In this document: piece by piece, positions 31,439 through 39,489 of the stretch
How positions within the stretch are numbered: the first letter of the stretch is position 1
How the letters are laid out: every line of letters starts with the position of its first letter
Assembly: GCA_046598395.1 (NCBI GenBank)
Contig: JBKJIQ010000002.1
Span: forward strand, 1 to 49,006
DNA from: JAENVU01 sp046598395
Lineage (GTDB): Bacteria; Actinomycetota; Acidimicrobiia; IMCC26256; JAENVU01
Reading direction: 5' to 3'
Length of the DNA: 49,006 bases
Position numbers and translations under genes: made by a program
Notes under the pieces: model-generated
Told to the model about the DNA's origin: nothing
Database searches by the model: none
The model's input: only the letters and a program-made list of their open reading frames with translations

Positions 31439-33040
31439 TCACGAGGTCGACGCGCGACGGGCCGCAGCAGCACGCTCCGAGGCCAACCGCTCGAGTTCGT
31501 ACACCTCATGATCCGCGTAGCTCATCGCCGCGGCGAGGGCGCGATGGCCGGCTTGCTCCGCGATGAGATGGTGCATCGCTTGGGCAACCACCCGGTAGGA
31601 GGGATGGCCCTGCGGTGTGGTTCGCAACTCGATGAGGTGCATCGCTTCGCGCGCATTCATCTGCATCACGTAACGCAACCGATACGCGAGTGACACCGCG
31701 TACGACGCCTGCTCGGGGAACCGGAACGACATCGCGCCATAGAGCGCAGCGGAGATCTCCATCGCGTGGACGAAGGCGGGCTCCTCCCCCGCTTCGATCA
31801 CTGGATCGGGTAGGTCGTAACCGTGGGCAGGCGAGAGTTGTTGCCATTCGATCGTCAGCATGCGATGGCGTTGCAGGTCACGGAATGCGCCGTAATCGGC
31901 GAGGACGTCGAAGCGATAGTCGGTGCGTTCGAACGCCCGTCCCGGCTTGTGGCGACGGTTTGATCGCTCCCCCACGTAGGCCCGAAGTATGGACACCCGC
32001 TCATCGGTACCGAGCGTGCGCACCCGGGCCAGGATCTGATCTTCGGGCAAGTTCGCATGGGGGTAACAGATGGCGGCCAGGACCTTGTCTTCGCCCTCTG
32101 GGTCGAAATCCACGAGCGTCACGCCGGGTCGGTGCTCCGGCACCATGGTGCCCAGGATCCGATGCACGACGTCTTCGGTGTGGTCATGGGTCTCGGAGAG
32201 GTACTGGCTCCAGACGCCGCCCCGTTCCGGGCGATCGACGCGGGTCAGAAACGATGGGACCACCTTGCGGAGTTCGGTGAGCATGAGATCGGCATAGCGC
32301 CGCGCCTCGGGGAGCGGGTGGGCGCGCATCCGCAGCAGCAGTGCTTCATAGCCCTGGCCAGTGCCGTAGATGCCGACGTTCGAGAGGGTGGCCGCGGGCA
32401 GGATCCCGCGCAGCGCGTCGCAGGCCTTGGCCTTGATCGTCTGCTTGTAGACGAAGTCGGAATCGGCGGGATCCTTGGGATACCGCTCCCTGGCCCAGTC
32501 GAGCAGCTTCGGGAGCAACCCGGAGTAGATCGAGAACAACTGGTCGACCTGCTCCACGTAGCGAGCACCGAGCTTGGACTCGAGCACTTCGGGTGGCCGG
32601 TAGTAGCGGTACCGACCTCCCAAGCGGGTGTTGTATTCGATGTAGCGGGTGGATTGTTCGAGGTAGGCCATCAACCGGCCCCACTCGAGCACCTTGGTCA
32701 AGAGGTTCGAAGCCTGCTCACACGCGAGGTGAACCCCGCCGAGTTGCGCCACGGAGTCGTCGCCATATTCGAGGAACACGCGATCGTAGAGCTGTTCGGC
32801 GCGCTTGAGTCCGATGCTTGCGTCGACGGTGAGGTCGCCGCTGATGTCGAGATCGCCCACAAACTCGTCGAGGAACAGGCGCCGTAGGCTCTTGTCGGAC
32901 CGCGAGTAGCGCGCGAACAGCGCGCCCTTGACGACTTCGGGCAGGTTGACGAGCGCGAATACGGGGCCGTCGAGGTTCGTGAAATACGGCCGGAGGACGG
33001 CCTGTTCTTCGTCGTCGAACTCCTCCGCCACGTACTGCAT
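31439..33040 (-). CDS. Long ThyX-like protein (FAD-dependent thymidylate synthase family)
   Basis: The 533-residue protein is roughly twice the usual ThyX length of about 220-250. ThyX-like features occur in both halves: in the N-terminal half GDDSVAQLGGVHLACEQASN and EQSTRYIEY near residues 93-136, and in the C-terminal half QRHRMLTIEWQQLSP near residue 390, where the family motif is RHRxxS-x-N-E-x-S. The C-terminal motif has Thr for the first Ser, and the last Ser is present. ThyX makes dTMP with FADH2. The tandem form may combine two half-sites in one chain. Start ATG 33040 is leaderless, with TAACGT 6 nt upstream. Activity is inferred, not assured. Confidence 0.75.
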   Translation of the reverse strand: MQYVAEEFDDEEQAVLRPYFTNLDGPVFALVNLPEVVKGALFARYSRSDKSLRRLFLDEFVGDLDISGDLTVDASIGLKRAEQLYDRVFLEYGDDSVAQLGGVHLACEQASNLLTKVLEWGRLMAYLEQSTRYIEYNTRLGGRYRYYRPPEVLESKLGARYVEQVDQLFSIYSGLLPKLLDWARERYPKDPADSDFVYKQTIKAKACDALRGILPAATLSNVGIYGTGQGYEALLLRMRAHPLPEARRYADLMLTELRKVVPSFLTRVDRPERGGVWSQYLSETHDHTEDVVHRILGTMVPEHRPGVTLVDFDPEGEDKVLAAICYPHANLPEDQILARVRTLGTDERVSILRAYVGERSNRRHKPGRAFERTDYRFDVLADYGAFRDLQRHRMLTIEWQQLSPAHGYDLPDPVIEAGEEPAFVHAMEISAALYGAMSFRFPEQASYAVSLAYRLRYVMQMNAREAMHLIELRTTPQGHPSYRVVAQAMHHLIAEQAGHRALAAAMSYADHEVYELERLASERAAAARRASTS

Positions 33041-33046
33041 CGGCCG

Positions 33047-33052
33047 ACGTTA
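33047..33052 (-). promoter_or_regulatory. -10 hexamer for a leaderless start
   Basis: TAACGT on the minus strand lies 6 nt before ATG 33040 of the ThyX-like gene. Confidence 0.5.
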
Positions 33053-33124
33053 CCGGTGGGTCCGCCCGCGGCCGCGGATTCCCTGCGGGTGGGATTTCCG
33101 GTGGGATCCCGGGTGGAATCCCCA

Positions 33125-33799
33125 CTAGATCAGCAAACGAAATGCCTTCGGTTGCACGGCGGCGTGCAGGACGGAGATGGCATCAGTGCGCCGACCGTCG
33201 ACGGTCAATGACCATCTTCGGCCCCCGTCGGCCCGAGCAGTGAACTCGACCGTTCGACCCGTCGTGCACACGATGCGGGGATGCGGGAGATGCGTGCCGG
33301 TGCGGATTCGTTGCCGCATCGGAAGGCGTTCCGATGGATTGAGCGCGTAGACCTGGACTTCGAATCGGCCGTCCCCAGGGTGGCCTCGAGGTACCACGTC
33401 GACGCCGTCGATGAACTGACCGTTCGCGATCACGATCGTGGTGGCGGCGTCGTCGAAGAGCACCCGGCCGTCGACGGTCACCGTGACGGGAGAGCGCCGG
33501 TGGTGGAATTGAAGTCGGGTGGGCGCCACCCCGATGACAATCGCGTTGACCGCGAGACCGGCGGATGACTCGATGGCGTCGATCGGGAGTTCGATCCCCG
33601 CGGGCTCATCGGATTCGCGTCCGCTCCGATCGGACAGCCCGACGGCTCGACCCAGCTCCGAACCCTGCGGGTGGAATCGCACCAGCGGAGGCGACGGGGC
33701 GCTTCCGATCGCAGCGGCCAGCGTGGAGTCGTCTCCGCTCACGTGGAGATCGGCGGCCGCGGTCGTGGCCGTGCCCCACTCGTCCCCCGGCTTGATCAT
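33125..33799 (-). CDS. Lipid-kinase-like protein, C-terminal domain only
   Basis: The 224-residue protein resembles the C-terminal beta-sandwich domain of diacylglycerol kinase/YegS-type lipid kinases: TVDGRVLFDDAATTIVIANG, QFIDGVDVVPRGHPGDGRFE, VQVYALNPSERLPMRQRI. The ATP-binding N-terminal domain with its GGDGT motif is absent. An N-terminal stretch (MIKPGDEWGTATTAAADLHV) replaces it. It may bind lipid or be a partner subunit, but no kinase reaction should be assumed. The helicase stop lies 16 nt upstream of ATG 33799, so it ends the tat-helY operon. A GAGGAT site precedes the ATG. Confidence 0.65.
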   Translation of the reverse strand: MIKPGDEWGTATTAAADLHVSGDDSTLAAAIGSAPSPPLVRFHPQGSELGRAVGLSDRSGRESDEPAGIELPIDAIESSAGLAVNAIVIGVAPTRLQFHHRRSPVTVTVDGRVLFDDAATTIVIANGQFIDGVDVVPRGHPGDGRFEVQVYALNPSERLPMRQRIRTGTHLPHPRIVCTTGRTVEFTARADGGRRWSLTVDGRRTDAISVLHAAVQPKAFRLLI

Positions 33800-33815
33800 G
33801 CGCGCCGCACGATCC

Positions 33816-36485
33816 TCATCGGGTGAGGATGCTCGATGCCGCGACGACACCCCGGAAACACGCGTCAGCGGCGGCGCTTGCCGTGGAGCGGGTTCCCTCA
33901 TCCGGTGCGGCATCCGCGATCTGGCGTAAGAGATCAACGACCTGCTTGACACACCGCACGAAATCGCCGCCGGTGAGTTCGTCATCTTCGTCGAGTACAT
34001 CGGCCAGGGTGTCGCCCGTCGCCCACGCGTGGAGCGAATCGGTGAGCCCGGGATCGGGTGGACGAGTTTCCGGGAGCCCGGCGTCATGTTCGCGGCCGTG
34101 GAGTTCGCGCCAGATCTGATCGAGACTACGGAAGCGTTGCGCGATCCGACTCGTGGGCCATACCGACGGTGGGATCGGCCCATTGGCGTCCGGTCCGCGC
34201 CGCTCATAGGTGAAACACGAGACCAGCGCCGCAAGTTCTTCCGAAGTGAGTCCATCCATCAGCCCTCGGCGAATTGCTTCGGCGAGCAGCAGATCCGACT
34301 CGGAGTAGATGCGACACAACAACTCCCCGCCCGGCGTCAGCGACCACCCGTCCACGTAGCCCCAACCATCGAGCACCGACAACACCTGGTCGAACTGACG
34401 GGCCAGGCTCTCGCTACGGCCGCGGACGCGGCTGCGCACCTTCTCGGTGTCGCGTTCGAGTTTGGCCACCGCCCGCGCCGCCTTGAGATGGGTCGCCAAC
34501 TTCGGACAGTTGGCTACCGGATGCGTGTCCAGTGCGGCAGAACGCTCGTCGTCGTGAGCTGCGTCCGGGCCTGGCGTTGGCTCCCGGAGTTGGGCGCGGC
34601 GCAAGGCGTCGGCCGCGGCCCGCTTGAACGTGAGGTTGCGCGGCGCGAACGGCTTGGGGAGATCAATGTGGCCAACCGCGCTGGGGGCGACCAAGAAGTC
34701 TGCCGGTCCGAGACGGAAGAGCTCGCGCTTGGTCCCGAGCACCATGAGGCGGGCGCCCGACCGACCGCTCTCCTGTTTCAGGACCACGGCTCGCCCGGCC
34801 CCGCGTGCCGTGGTGATCACATCGCCCGGACGCAGACGGTCGATCGCCTCCGCGGTGTGGCGTCCTCGTCGAGGATCATTGCGAGCATCGTCGGCGGCCT
34901 GGACCAATGCCCGATACTCCCCGACGTTGCCGCGGTCACACGTGGCGCGCTCGCGCTCGCGCTCGAGGAGGTGTTCGTCGCGTTCCAATCGCCGTTCGAT
35001 CCGCACCACGTCCCGATCGGCGTGATACTGCGCGAATGACAAGTTCAGCAGTCGGTGGGCATCGTCGGGCGAGTAACGCGCTACCAGGTTGGTCGCCATG
35101 TTGAACGTGGGCCGAAACGACGACGTGAGCGCAGAGCTGCGCCGCGACGCCAGACTCGCGACCTGCTCGAACGGAACGTACGGGTTCCAACACACGACCG
35201 CATAGCCTTCGGGATCAATGCCCCGACGGCCGGCGCGTCCCGTGAGCTGGGTGTACTCGCCGGGGGTGAGGAACTCGTGGTGTTCGCCGGTGAACTTCGA
35301 CAGCTTCTCGATCACCACGGTGCGAGCGGGCATGTTGATCCCGAGCGACAAGGTTTCTGTCGCGAAGACGACCCGCACGAGCCCGGCCGCGAAAGCCTCT
35401 TCCACCGCTTCTTTCAGGGGCGGGACCAGGCCGGCGTGGTGTGCCGCGATTCCCGCCTCGAAGCCACTCAGCCACTCGTCGTAGCCGAGTACGTCGAGGT
35501 CCTCGTCGCCGAGCGGACGACTTCTCTCGTCGGCAATCGCACGAAGCGCGCGGCGCTCATCGGCGTTCGTGAGACGAATACCCGCGGCGAGACATTGGCG
35601 TACCGCGTCGTCACACGCGGCGCGGCTGAAGATGAACGCAATCGCCGGGAGCATCGAACGGTCGCGCAAGACCTCGATGAGATCGGAACGTCGAGGTGCC
35701 CGGAGCCGTGACCGCGGTCGACTCCGGTCGCGAGCATCGCCCCGTGCATCGAGTCGTTCGATCTCCGGATTCGGCCGCAGTTCCGGGGGCGGCGTCGAAC
35801 CCTGAGAACCGGAAGGGCCGGGTTCGGGAGCAGCCGACCCGGGGACGAACGTTGGGAAGATCTCTATTTCACCCGTGTGGCGATCGGCCACCGCGTAGAG
35901 GTTGGTGAGTTCGACCGGCCGACGCTCTTCGATGATCGTGGCCATATGCCCACGAACGGTCGCGATCCAATCGGCGACCTCCTCCGCGTTCGACACCGTG
36001 GCGGAAAGGCACACGAGGTCTACCTCCGGCGGGAGGTGAATAATGACCTCTTCCCACACGGCACCGCGAGATCGGTTCTGGAGGTAGTGGACTTCGTCGA
36101 GCACGACGTAGCGCAGATCAGTCAGCGTGGTCGCGCCGGCGTAGATCATGTTGCGCAGCACCTCAGTAGTCATGACCACAATCGGCGCTTCACCGTTGAC
36201 GGAGTTGTCCCCCGTGAGCAGGCCGACCCGATCGGCGCCGTACTGGCGAACGAAGTCACCGTACTTTTGATTGGAGAGTGCCTTGAGCGGTGTGGTGTAA
36301 AAGACCTTGAGGCCGACGGCGAGGGCGCGGTGTACGGCGTATTCGGCGACCAGCGTCTTGCCGGATCCGGTGGGCGCCGCGACCAAGACGGAATCGCCGG
36401 CGTCGAGCGCGTCGAACGCGTCCCGTTGGAACGGGTCGATCTCGATGCCGAGCGCGGCCTCGAAGGCCGAGCGCGACGTCGTCAC
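33816..36485 (-). CDS. HelY-like DEVH-box RNA helicase (Ski2/Mtr4 family)
   Basis: The 889-residue helicase has Walker A APTGSGKT near residue 38, TTPLKALSNQKYGDF (motif Ia), VVLDEVHYLQNRSRGAVWEE (motif II, DEVH), CLSATVSNAEEVADW (motif III), and GINMPARTVVIEKLSKF with LTGRAGRRGIDPEG (motifs V and VI). A large C-terminal region ends with the DSHCT-type helical domain. Actinobacterial HelY is a Ski2-like helicase thought to unwind structured RNA. A Gly/Pro/Arg-rich insert near residues 215-260 is variable. GTG 36485 overlaps the preceding stop as GTGA. It sits downstream of tatA-tatC. Confidence 0.9.
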   Translation of the reverse strand: MTTSRSAFEAALGIEIDPFQRDAFDALDAGDSVLVAAPTGSGKTLVAEYAVHRALAVGLKVFYTTPLKALSNQKYGDFVRQYGADRVGLLTGDNSVNGEAPIVVMTTEVLRNMIYAGATTLTDLRYVVLDEVHYLQNRSRGAVWEEVIIHLPPEVDLVCLSATVSNAEEVADWIATVRGHMATIIEERRPVELTNLYAVADRHTGEIEIFPTFVPGSAAPEPGPSGSQGSTPPPELRPNPEIERLDARGDARDRSRPRSRLRAPRRSDLIEVLRDRSMLPAIAFIFSRAACDDAVRQCLAAGIRLTNADERRALRAIADERSRPLGDEDLDVLGYDEWLSGFEAGIAAHHAGLVPPLKEAVEEAFAAGLVRVVFATETLSLGINMPARTVVIEKLSKFTGEHHEFLTPGEYTQLTGRAGRRGIDPEGYAVVCWNPYVPFEQVASLASRRSSALTSSFRPTFNMATNLVARYSPDDAHRLLNLSFAQYHADRDVVRIERRLERDEHLLERERERATCDRGNVGEYRALVQAADDARNDPRRGRHTAEAIDRLRPGDVITTARGAGRAVVLKQESGRSGARLMVLGTKRELFRLGPADFLVAPSAVGHIDLPKPFAPRNLTFKRAAADALRRAQLREPTPGPDAAHDDERSAALDTHPVANCPKLATHLKAARAVAKLERDTEKVRSRVRGRSESLARQFDQVLSVLDGWGYVDGWSLTPGGELLCRIYSESDLLLAEAIRRGLMDGLTSEELAALVSCFTYERRGPDANGPIPPSVWPTSRIAQRFRSLDQIWRELHGREHDAGLPETRPPDPGLTDSLHAWATGDTLADVLDEDDELTGGDFVRCVKQVVDLLRQIADAAPDEGTRSTASAAADACFRGVVAASSILTR

Positions 36486-36790
36486 GGCTTGCTGGTACTC
36501 GTTGTGGGAACCGTGGTGGAAGGCGTGGTGGAAGGCGTCGAACTCGCGTTACTGGGCGCAGTGCCGACAGGGGTGGAGACCGCGGGGGTGGAGACCGCGG
36601 GGGTGGAGGGTGACGACGAAATAGGAGTGTTGGATGGCGTCGACGCGGTTTGATTCTGCAACAGGACCACCGATATCACCGTCACGGCGAGCACCGCGAG
36701 CACGGTGAGGACGGCGAGCACCACCTCGCGCCGGGTACGAAGGGGTGCTCCGTGGGCGTCACGACGTTGAGCGGTACGGCGGTTACTCAT
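36482..36790 (-). CDS. Small single-pass membrane protein with Ser/Thr/Pro-rich tail
   Basis: The 102-residue protein has a short cytoplasmic N-terminus (MSNRRTAQRRDAHGAPLRTR), one strong membrane segment (VVLAVLTVLAVLAVTVISVV), and an extracellular tail of about 55 residues almost entirely Ser, Thr, Pro and Ala, with repeats such as STPAVSTPAVSTP. The tail could be flexible or O-mannosylated. The repeats come from 15-bp tandem DNA units near 36570-36610 and may vary in number between strains. No family match. It lies between tatC and helY and its stop overlaps the helY GTG. Confidence 0.7.
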   Translation of the reverse strand: MSNRRTAQRRDAHGAPLRTRREVVLAVLTVLAVLAVTVISVVLLQNQTASTPSNTPISSSPSTPAVSTPAVSTPVGTAPSNASSTPSTTPSTTVPTTSTSKP

Positions 36791-36800
36791 GTGGCATCCA

Positions 36801-37556
36801 TCATCGGCGGAGGATCCTACCGATGATGATGCTGCCTTCATAGAACAAACACATGGGGACAGCCATAAAGAACAGCGAATACGGGTCTTGGCTGGGAGTG
36901 ATGACCGCAGCGAAGACGAAGATCCCGACGATTGCCCACCGGCGGACGTGTTGGAGCTGCTCCACCGTGACCACGTGGGCGATGAGCAAGAACACCAGCA
37001 CGACCGGGAACTCGAAACTGATGCCAAACGCCACGATCATCAGCGAGACCAGTGAGATGTACTTCTCCGAGCTGTACGCGGCCTGTTGGGACGGTCCGCC
37101 TACTTCGATGAGAAATTTCAGCGCGGGCTCGAGCGTCAGGAACGCAACCAATGCACCCAAGGCGAACAGCACGATCGCCGAGCTGACGAACGGGATCGCA
37201 TACTTCTTTTCCCGCGGGTTCATCCCGGGAGTCACGAACCGCCAGAGCTCATAGAGCCAGATTGGTAGCGCCAAGATGATCCCGCCGTAGGTCGCGACCT
37301 TGAGGCGGATCACGAAGCCATCCGCGGGGCCGAGATTCAGGAGTTTGGCCCCATCGTTCTTGGACGCGGATCGGTAGTACTCGACGAGGAAATCGATGAT
37401 TTGGTTCGAGAAGACGAATGCGACGATCGCGCCCACGCCGACCGCAAGGATCGAGATCAGGATTCGGTTTCGCAGCTCGGCGAGGTGGTCGAGCATCGAC
37501 ATTTTCGCGTCGGGGGTCCGAGGCGGTTGCCGCCGGAAGCGGCGCAGAATCTGCAT
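36801..37556 (-). CDS. tatC: Twin-arginine translocase subunit TatC
   Basis: The 251-residue protein has six membrane segments and TatC signatures: MSMLDHLAELRNRILISI near the N-terminus, containing the conserved HLxELRxR; LWRFVTPGMNPREKKYAIPF; and YISLVSLMIVAFGISFEFPV in the third segment. Late in the protein lies AAVITPSQDPYSLFFMAVP. TatC is the receptor for twin-arginine signal peptides. It follows tatA by 8 nt, and ATG 37556 gives a family-like N-terminus. The basic N-terminal extension (MQILRRFRRQPPRTPDAK) is modest. Confidence 0.95.
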   Translation of the reverse strand: MQILRRFRRQPPRTPDAKMSMLDHLAELRNRILISILAVGVGAIVAFVFSNQIIDFLVEYYRSASKNDGAKLLNLGPADGFVIRLKVATYGGIILALPIWLYELWRFVTPGMNPREKKYAIPFVSSAIVLFALGALVAFLTLEPALKFLIEVGGPSQQAAYSSEKYISLVSLMIVAFGISFEFPVVLVFLLIAHVVTVEQLQHVRRWAIVGIFVFAAVITPSQDPYSLFFMAVPMCLFYEGSIIIGRILRR

Positions 37557-37564
37557 GAGGTCGG

Positions 37565-37909
37565 TTAGGCGCCGGGAGCGCGGTACCGAGATGGGGCGCG
37601 CGGTCGTGTGGGGGTTCCCACAGCGTCTGCGGCGCCGATTGCATTCGCCGCCACGCCCGACGACGGGCTCGGGGTCCCGCTGGTGCGGTACGGCGATGGC
37701 GGCGAGATCGGCCTGGCGTTGCTCACGCTGGACGGTTCGTCGGCATGGATGATCTCGTTGAGTTCAGCCCGCACCGTTTCCTGCACCTTGCGCAGCTCCC
37801 GCAAACCGCGGCCCACCTGGCGGCCGACCTCGGGGAGGCGTTTCGGGCCGAAGACCAAGAGGGCAACGACGACGACGACAAGGATTTCGGCCGGGCCCAG
37901 CTGCGGCAT
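37565..37909 (-). CDS. tatA: Twin-arginine translocase subunit TatA/TatB
   Basis: The 114-residue protein has the TatA/B fold: GPAEILVVVVVALLVFGP as the N-terminal membrane segment, then the hinge and amphipathic helix KRLPEVGRQVGRGLRELRK. The C-terminal 60 residues are Pro, Ser and Thr rich and probably disordered. ATG 37909 is chosen because GAAAGGA lies just upstream and the longer frame adds non-family residues. Together with TatC it forms the Tat pore. The tail is longer than in typical TatA and nearer to TatB, so A and B cannot be told apart by sequence alone. Confidence 0.9.
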   Translation of the reverse strand: MPQLGPAEILVVVVVALLVFGPKRLPEVGRQVGRGLRELRKVQETVRAELNEIIHADEPSSVSNARPISPPSPYRTSGTPSPSSGVAANAIGAADAVGTPTRPRAPSRYRAPGA

Positions 37910-37981
37910 CGGGGTCCTTTCGTGCGCCTGGTGGAACGAGGAAATCAAAGAGTTCGGTCAAACGGGCTTGACCGCATCAGG

Positions 37982-38227
37982 TTACCGCCGGGTACCTCGG
38001 GTCTCGGCTCCGGGTTCGGTGAGCTCGGCCAGGCGCGCCGACAGGCGGTCGCGGTCGGTCGCAAGCGTTTCGACGAGGGGTATGAGGCAACGCTGCGACC
38101 GGTCGAAACTGGCTCGCAATGCGTCGATCTCGGCGCGTACGCGTGTGGATCCCATGAAGAGTGCAACGCCACCACCGATGAGCAGGATCGCAATGATCCC
38201 AAGGATCGTCCCGCCGGTAGAGGTCAC
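37982..38227 (-). CDS. Small membrane-anchored coiled-coil-like protein
   Basis: The 81-residue protein has one membrane segment near the N-terminus (ILGIIAILLIGGGVALFMG) and a charged helical tail (VRAEIDALRASFDRSQRCLI, LVETLATDRDRLSARLAEL), which looks like a short coiled coil. GTG 38227 is chosen over 38233 because TACGGT lies exactly 6 nt upstream, the window's leaderless pattern. The tat genes lie immediately downstream in the same orientation, but a 72-bp gap separates them. No function is recognised. Confidence 0.6.
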   Translation of the reverse strand: MTSTGGTILGIIAILLIGGGVALFMGSTRVRAEIDALRASFDRSQRCLIPLVETLATDRDRLSARLAELTEPGAETRGTRR

Positions 38228-38233
38228 GGCCAC

Positions 38234-38239
38234 ACCGTA
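38234..38239 (-). promoter_or_regulatory. -10 hexamer for a leaderless start
   Basis: TACGGT on the minus strand lies 6 nt before GTG 38227 of the small membrane gene. Confidence 0.45.
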
Positions 38240-38248
38240 GGCGCAAGC

Positions 38249-38590
38249 TCAGCTCGGCATAGATCGACGGACCAGTTCTTCGAGTTCGCCGAACCAGTCG
38301 TCGGATTCGAGCACGAGATGGAAGTCGAGCAGGTCGTCGGGCTGAAGTGTGGGGCCGCGGTGGGGCTCGGCGAGCTCGGCGGGCAAGCGCCACACCTCCA
38401 TCCGAACGCCGGACGAGACCAGGAGGTCGACGATCCGCTTGCTCGCACCCTTCGCAACCGCGACGGCACAAGCAGGGCAGCGGAACGTGTACGAACCGCT
38501 CTCGTCATCAGAGCAGACGCGCACCACGAGATCATTGGCTCGTAGCTGGACGTCGCCGCAGCTTGGACAGTTTGCTCGGATTGTTGTCAC
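38249..38590 (-). CDS. Zinc-ribbon protein of unknown function
   Basis: The 113-residue protein has two CxxC pairs, ANCPSCGDVQ and FRCPACAVAV, about 28 residues apart, forming a zinc ribbon at residues 7-40. The rest (LLVSSGVRMEVWRLPAELAE, LLDFHLVLESDDWFGELEEL) is acidic and likely helical. GTG 38590 (MTTIRANCPSC) is preferred since upstream residues lack any conserved pattern. It resembles uncharacterised actinobacterial zinc-ribbon proteins. It is followed by the small membrane gene after 15 nt. It diverges from the GDPD gene, with 145 bp between. Confidence 0.65.
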   Translation of the reverse strand: MTTIRANCPSCGDVQLRANDLVVRVCSDDESGSYTFRCPACAVAVAKGASKRIVDLLVSSGVRMEVWRLPAELAEPHRGPTLQPDDLLDFHLVLESDDWFGELEELVRRSMPS

Positions 38591-38735
38591 GCTCGAAGGC
38601 CCCTTCTGAACTCCGTGTCTCCGAGGTTTCGGCACGGTTTCCGGGGCCCTTGAGCCCGAATCGACGATCCGGATCCCTGGGCAGCTCTGGACGTTCGTTT
38701 CGACAAGTCGGCGCAGCGAGCGCCACGATCTCGCC

Positions 38736-39467
38736 GTGGTCATCACCTTCGCCCACCGAGGGGCACGCTCAGAGCGGCCTGAGAACACGCTGGCGGCGTT
38801 TCATCGCGCTCGGGAGCTCGGCGCCAATGGGCTCGAGAGCGACGCGTGGCTGTCCGCCGATTCCGAGGTCGTCCTGGTCCACGACGGCTCGTTCCGACGC
38901 GGTCTGCGCAAGATCCGCGTCGGCGAAACTACGGCCGCCGAGTTGGCCACCTATGACGTGCCTCGCCTCGTTGATCTCTATCGAGAGTGCGGCACGGAGT
39001 TTGAACTCTCGATCGACGCCAAGCAGGACGACGTCATCGCGCCGATGGCCGCCATCGCCCGCGACGCGGGCGGCGGTGCGCCGGGCCGCATGTGGATCTG
39101 CCACCCCGACTTCGATGTGTTGACGGACCGGCGTGAGGAACTCGCGGATGTGAAGCTCGTGCACTCCCCCGGGTTCGGCGGAGTCGTGGCGTCAGCCTTC
39201 GAACGTCATGCGGCGGATCTCGCCGCGGCCGGAATCGACGCGCTGAACCTGCACCACTCGAACTGGACCCTCGGGACGGTGACGCTGGTCCATCGGTTCT
39301 CGCTGCAGGCCTTCGCGTGGGACGCCCAAGAGATGCGGCACCTTCTCACGGTGCTGCGCTACGGCATCGACGGCGTGTTCTCCGACCGGGTCGATCGGAT
39401 GGTGGCTGCGGTCGGAGAATGGAGCACCGGTTCGAGGCGCGGACCTAGCGCTGCTCCGAAACCCTGA
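38736..39467 (+). CDS. Glycerophosphodiester phosphodiesterase
   Basis: The 243-residue enzyme has the GDPD active-site motifs: FAHRGARSERPENTLAAF with the first catalytic His and Arg, LESDAWLSADSEVVLVHDGS with the Glu-Asp metal ligands and second His, and LSIDAKQDD late in the first half. The end of the barrel is AFAWDAQEMRHLLTVLRYG, GIDGVFSDRVDRMVA. It hydrolyses deacylated phospholipid diesters to glycerol-3-phosphate and an alcohol. There is no signal peptide, so it is likely cytoplasmic. GTG 38736 begins MVITFAHRG, the normal family start. It is the only rightward gene between 28 and 49 kb. Confidence 0.9.
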   Translation: MVITFAHRGARSERPENTLAAFHRARELGANGLESDAWLSADSEVVLVHDGSFRRGLRKIRVGETTAAELATYDVPRLVDLYRECGTEFELSIDAKQDDVIAPMAAIARDAGGGAPGRMWICHPDFDVLTDRREELADVKLVHSPGFGGVVASAFERHAADLAAAGIDALNLHHSNWTLGTVTLVHRFSLQAFAWDAQEMRHLLTVLRYGIDGVFSDRVDRMVAAVGEWSTGSRRGPSAAPKP

Positions 39468-39489
39468 GGGAAGCGCGGTACGCGACCGC

